Shown here: positions 47,453-50,646 of the stretch, piece after piece | Position numbering within the stretch: position 1 is the first letter of the stretch | Layout: every line of letters begins with the position of its first letter | NCBI GenBank assembly: GCA_948579355.1 | Contig: CAPAOV010000016.1 | Span: forward strand, 13,466 to 64,111 | Origin: an uncultured Eubacterium sp. | GTDB taxonomy: Bacteria > Bacillota > Clostridia > Lachnospirales > Lachnospiraceae | Direction: 5' to 3' | DNA: 50,646 nucleotides | The notes under the pieces: model-generated | What the model was told of the DNA's origin: nothing | Database searches by the model: none | Seen by the model: only the letters and a program-made list of their open reading frames with translations | Translations under genes and position numbers: made by a program

Positions 47453-50400
47453 CTACCCTTTTTTTACTTTTGAAAAAGAACTGTAAGCTTTCTTCTTGCC
47501 TTTCTTCGCCACTGCCCGCAGCTTAAATGAATATTTTTTCTTCTTGGCAAGTTTTTTTGTTTTGTAAGAGGTAGCCGTTCCCTTTTTGGTGGCAATTTTC
47601 TTAAATTTGCCCTTGCCCTTTTTCATATAAATTTCAATTGCATCTGCTTTGCACTTCTTCCACTTCAAAACAAACCTGCGTCCTTTCTTTTTCAGTGACT
47701 TGAACACCGGTTTCTTCGGTTTTGCCAGTTTGACGGACTTTTTGCCCGTATCAGGATTAGTTATTTGGGAATCATCCGGCGGGTTCGGGGTAACGTCTTT
47801 ATCCGGCTGGTCTGTCACCGGAGGCTTTTCCTGCTGCCCCTGAAATACAACATCATCCGAGCTCTGTTCAAAACGATATTTTCTTGTCAAATCCGTGAGT
47901 GTATCAACAGCCGCCGTATCATATGGAAGCAATGTATACTCATAAGTGTATGCCTTTTTATTCGGCAGCGTATATTGCGTCAACGTATCCGGCCCGCAGC
48001 TCTTGTTTCCTGCCCCCGACGAAGCAAGGTTGACGGATAAAATCGTATCTTTCTGCGGTTGGAGCTGATAAGGATGTTTGGCTTTTGTCAAATCCTGCAC
48101 CGTAAAATGCAGCGCCGATGTCTCAACTTCTTTTTTTCCGGCAACGACAAGCGCCTCTTTCTGGTTCGGATTTGTGACCGTAAACCACTTCGTTCCTGTC
48201 AGCGTTCCCGTATCCTGCGTTTCCAGATAAGGATAAAACATTTCCGAAACGGTTGACTGGTATTTGTCAACGACGGCAAAATTATTGCGGTCGCTCATCG
48301 ACTCAACCGGCCCGTTTCCATACCACGTAATATTTTCATAGCCTTCCGGAAGACGCATATCCGTACCGATTCGCAAGTAATTGCGCATTTTTGTATTCGT
48401 GGCGTCGGAAGTCAGTTTTACCGTTACGGCTCCATTTCCCTCAATCGTATAGTCCATCGACACTTGAAAGTCCGGCTGCTTCGTATAGGAGAACACCGTG
48501 CGAATCACTTTCCGTCCGTCACTCTTTGTTCCGATTTTATATTCCTTTAGCGCCTGACCGTTCGTTGCCGTCTTCCACTTCGTATCATGTGAATTATCGT
48601 TATTAATCGGCGCTCTGTAAAAGTTTGGCGTCGGCCCCTGTGACAGAAGCAGCGTACCGCGGTACTTGTAATCGTGAAGCAGGCCGTCTGCTTTCTTTAT
48701 GTCAAAAGAGAACTCCGTTCCTTTCACATGTAGCCCTGTCTCGTTTTCTTCAATTTCTACACTCCGGCTGTCTGCCTGAAATGCCGTATCCGTCTTTACA
48801 TCTCCCACTAAAAACTGTTCATGGGCAACGACGTGACCGGATTTCGCATATAAGTTATCTGCTTTCTGCTGCAGTTCGATTGTCAGATAATACTCTGCTC
48901 CCGCCTTGCGCTCTTTAGGAAGTTTCTCCACATACGGCAGCGCAATCTCCTTTTTCTCTCTCGGCTTTACGTCAATACAATCCGAACCGCTGGCTATCTC
49001 CTTTTCATCTTCTGAAAGTTTCCACACGAGATTATATTGATTCATATTATCAAAGGACGACTCATTATATACTTTGACTTTCCCCTGTGCCAACTGCGTT
49101 TCATCGGCAGAAAACCAGAAATTCTGGTAAACATATTTTACCTCATGCAGCTCCGGCTGCACATCCCTGTCAGGAGAAACCAAACCATTGACACAAAATG
49201 AGCCATCGTTTGGCTGGTCTTTCCAGTCGCCCCCGTAAGCGTAATATTTTCCTTTTGCCTCATCGCCATATAATGTTTTATGGGCAAAACTTTCCGCATA
49301 ATAATCGTATTTCCCGCTTGGAAGTTCCGCAAGCCTCGACTGGTCTACCCAGTCCCAGATGAAACCGCCCAGCATATTATCCGAACTCCGAATCGCATCC
49401 CAGTACTCTTTAATATTTCCCACGGCATTCCCCATGGCATGGTCATATTCACATAATACATACGGCATGTTTGCTTTTGCTTTCCCCTTTACCGTTGCCA
49501 CTGTCGGATACATATTACTATCCATATCCACACCGTTTTGATTACCGGAACTCTCACAGTGAATCGGCCTTGTCGAGTCTTTTTCCTTAAAGTACTGAAT
49601 TAAATCATAAAACATACTATCGGCATAGTTTTTGTCCGACGTATAGTAATTCTCATTTCCCGTTGACCACATGACAACACTCGTGCGGTCTTTCAGCCGT
49701 TCGTATGCCGTAACCGTACGGTCCATTACCATTTTCTTAAAATGTTTCTGGTCGTTCCCCTTATTCATCAGCGCATGAGATTCAACATTCGTCTCTGCCA
49801 TGACATACAGACCGTACTTGTCACACAGATAGTACAAATATTCATCGTTGCTGTAATGCGATGTGCGGAGCGCATTGAGGTTGTATTGTTTCATCGTCTC
49901 AATATCCTGCCGCACCGTCTCTTCCGGCACATATTTCCCGTATATCGGGTCTGTGTCGTGCCGGTTTGTTCCCTTGAGCAGAAGCGGCTGTCCGTTAATC
50001 GTAACCGGCTTGTATTCTTTATCCGCCGTAGAACGCTGGCCGTTCTCATTTACCTGACTGCTGACAAATTCTATCTCCCGAAATCCCAGTTGCTGGGAAA
50101 CACTTTCAATATAAGCGCCTGTCTCCTTATGATAGAGCGTCATTACCATCGTGTACAGATTCGGCTGCTCGGCAGACCACAACAACGGTTCATAGACGAT
50201 ATGTGAACCGGAAGCAGTGGCAACCGTTTTCGTACCATCTTGCGCCGCTTTGCCAACCGTCGGGATATCAATGGTATAACCATTCATAAAAACATTTCCG
50301 GCGGCGTCAAAAAGCCGCACATCTACTGCATAATCGGATAAATCCGCAGTACTGGCGTTGCTCACCGCCAAATCAATATCAAGATTGGCATTTTTATAAT

Positions 50401-50646
50401 TTTCATCCAAATCCGTGACGACATTATAATCGGCAATATGAATAAGTGGCGTGGAATACAAATAGACATCGCGGAAAATACCGCCGTCATAAATCATATC
50501 CTGCCCTTCCATCCATGTGCCGTCACAGAACTTATGTACTTCTACTGCCAGAAGATTATCCATTCCATCCTCCGTCAGATAATCTGTAACATCAAAACTG
50601 TGCGGACTGAACGAATCCTCACTGTAACCGACTTCTTTGCCATTTA
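47453..50646 (-). CDS. LacZ-type beta-galactosidase with lysine-rich C-terminal module (partial)
   Basis: GH2 enzyme; the frame runs off the right edge, so the N-terminus is missing and the first visible ATG (50563) is internal. Catalytic residues are present: acid/base Glu in VVMWSTGNENY and nucleophile Glu in VLCEYDHAMGNA, plus FIWDWVDQS and TNRHDTDPIYG. It cleaves terminal beta-galactosides such as lactose. After the Bgal small-chain region, a Pro/Asp linker (TDQPDKDVTPNPP) leads to a very lysine-rich, Fn3-like end of about 90 residues (SLKKKGRRFVLKWKK, YSFKLRAVAKKG). The end fits a wall-binding tail, so the enzyme may be exported; the signal peptide would lie outside the window. Confidence 0.9.
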   Translation of the reverse strand, partial: NGKEVGYSEDSFSPHSFDVTDYLTEDGMDNLLAVEVHKFCDGTWMEGQDMIYDGGIFRDVYLYSTPLIHIADYNVVTDLDENYKNANLDIDLAVSNASTADLSDYAVDVRLFDAAGNVFMNGYTIDIPTVGKAAQDGTKTVATASGSHIVYEPLLWSAEQPNLYTMVMTLYHKETGAYIESVSQQLGFREIEFVSSQVNENGQRSTADKEYKPVTINGQPLLLKGTNRHDTDPIYGKYVPEETVRQDIETMKQYNLNALRTSHYSNDEYLYYLCDKYGLYVMAETNVESHALMNKGNDQKHFKKMVMDRTVTAYERLKDRTSVVMWSTGNENYYTSDKNYADSMFYDLIQYFKEKDSTRPIHCESSGNQNGVDMDSNMYPTVATVKGKAKANMPYVLCEYDHAMGNAVGNIKEYWDAIRSSDNMLGGFIWDWVDQSRLAELPSGKYDYYAESFAHKTLYGDEAKGKYYAYGGDWKDQPNDGSFCVNGLVSPDRDVQPELHEVKYVYQNFWFSADETQLAQGKVKVYNESSFDNMNQYNLVWKLSEDEKEIASGSDCIDVKPREKKEIALPYVEKLPKERKAGAEYYLTIELQQKADNLYAKSGHVVAHEQFLVGDVKTDTAFQADSRSVEIEENETGLHVKGTEFSFDIKKADGLLHDYKYRGTLLLSQGPTPNFYRAPINNDNSHDTKWKTATNGQALKEYKIGTKSDGRKVIRTVFSYTKQPDFQVSMDYTIEGNGAVTVKLTSDATNTKMRNYLRIGTDMRLPEGYENITWYGNGPVESMSDRNNFAVVDKYQSTVSEMFYPYLETQDTGTLTGTKWFTVTNPNQKEALVVAGKKEVETSALHFTVQDLTKAKHPYQLQPQKDTILSVNLASSGAGNKSCGPDTLTQYTLPNKKAYTYEYTLLPYDTAAVDTLTDLTRKYRFEQSSDDVVFQGQQEKPPVTDQPDKDVTPNPPDDSQITNPDTGKKSVKLAKPKKPVFKSLKKKGRRFVLKWKKCKADAIEIYMKKGKGKFKKIATKKGTATSYKTKKLAKKKKYSFKLRAVAKKGKKKAYSSFSKVKKG

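Overview
The window reads as chromosomal DNA from a motile, anaerobic Clostridia of the Lachnospiraceae type. The reasons are the SCIFF peptide with its radical SAM maturase, an mreB-flgF-flgG-flgJ cluster, a paired DUF5716/DUF5717-like operon, a high-cysteine 'chorion-like' protein, HrcA/CIRCE control of clpB, and strong AGGAGG ribosome binding sites. No rRNA, tRNA, CRISPR array, prophage or complete insertion sequence was seen. The organism assignment is inference from gene content; no database was searched.

Layout. 1-4.8 kb is a small accessory patch: a GNAT acetyltransferase, a beta-propeller gene broken by a one-base frameshift, an isoprenylcysteine-methyltransferase-like membrane protein, an XRE/effector-binding regulator, a flavin-binding PNPOx-fold protein and an Rpn/PD-(D/E)XK protein. 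4.8-9.1 kb is a minus-strand housekeeping run: a GH3-like lipoprotein that has lost its catalytic residues, purB, a 69-aa helical protein, a methyltransferase and acylphosphatase. 9.2-10.9 kb holds the high-cysteine protein, aroC and an unlisted 51-aa ORF. 10.9-12.2 kb is a plus-strand CheX-like phosphatase/CheY pair. 12.3-19.2 kb is a minus-strand run hpf | secA-prfB-cheW-hom-membrane protein, in which prfB needs a +1 frameshift at an unusual UAA. 19.7-24.1 kb has an SH3b/NlpC-P60 wall hydrolase, ridA, a MITE-like element, a 6S-RNA-like long hairpin, an acyl-ACP thioesterase and a CvfB-like RNA-binding protein. 24.1-30.6 kb is yvyF, comFC and recD2, then flgJ-like, flgG, flgF and mreB. 30.7-33.9 kb has scfB, scfA, a small membrane protein and a PHP phosphoesterase.

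33.8-41.3 kb is the most novel part. It is a five-gene minus-strand operon: a 1179-aa beta-sandwich/alpha-solenoid protein (DUF5717-like), an Hsp70/actin-fold ATPase-like protein (DUF5716-like), a TPR-like protein, a coiled-coil protein with two membrane segments, and thiE. The first four look like one undescribed system in which an Hsp70-like subunit may act on or with a large scaffold at the membrane. 41.4-44.5 kb has a HisC/CobD-like aminotransferase and an arylsulfotransferase whose Shine-Dalgarno sits inside a perfect 12-bp palindrome. 44.6-47.3 kb is clpB under CIRCE control. 47.4 kb to the right edge is a LacZ-type beta-galactosidase with a lysine-rich C-terminal module; its N-terminus lies outside the window.

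The other main novelties are the MITE-like element, whose terminal repeat appears to supply the -35 box of the ridA promoter, the 6S-like RNA, the RF2 frameshift at UAA, and the catalytically dead GH3 lipoprotein.
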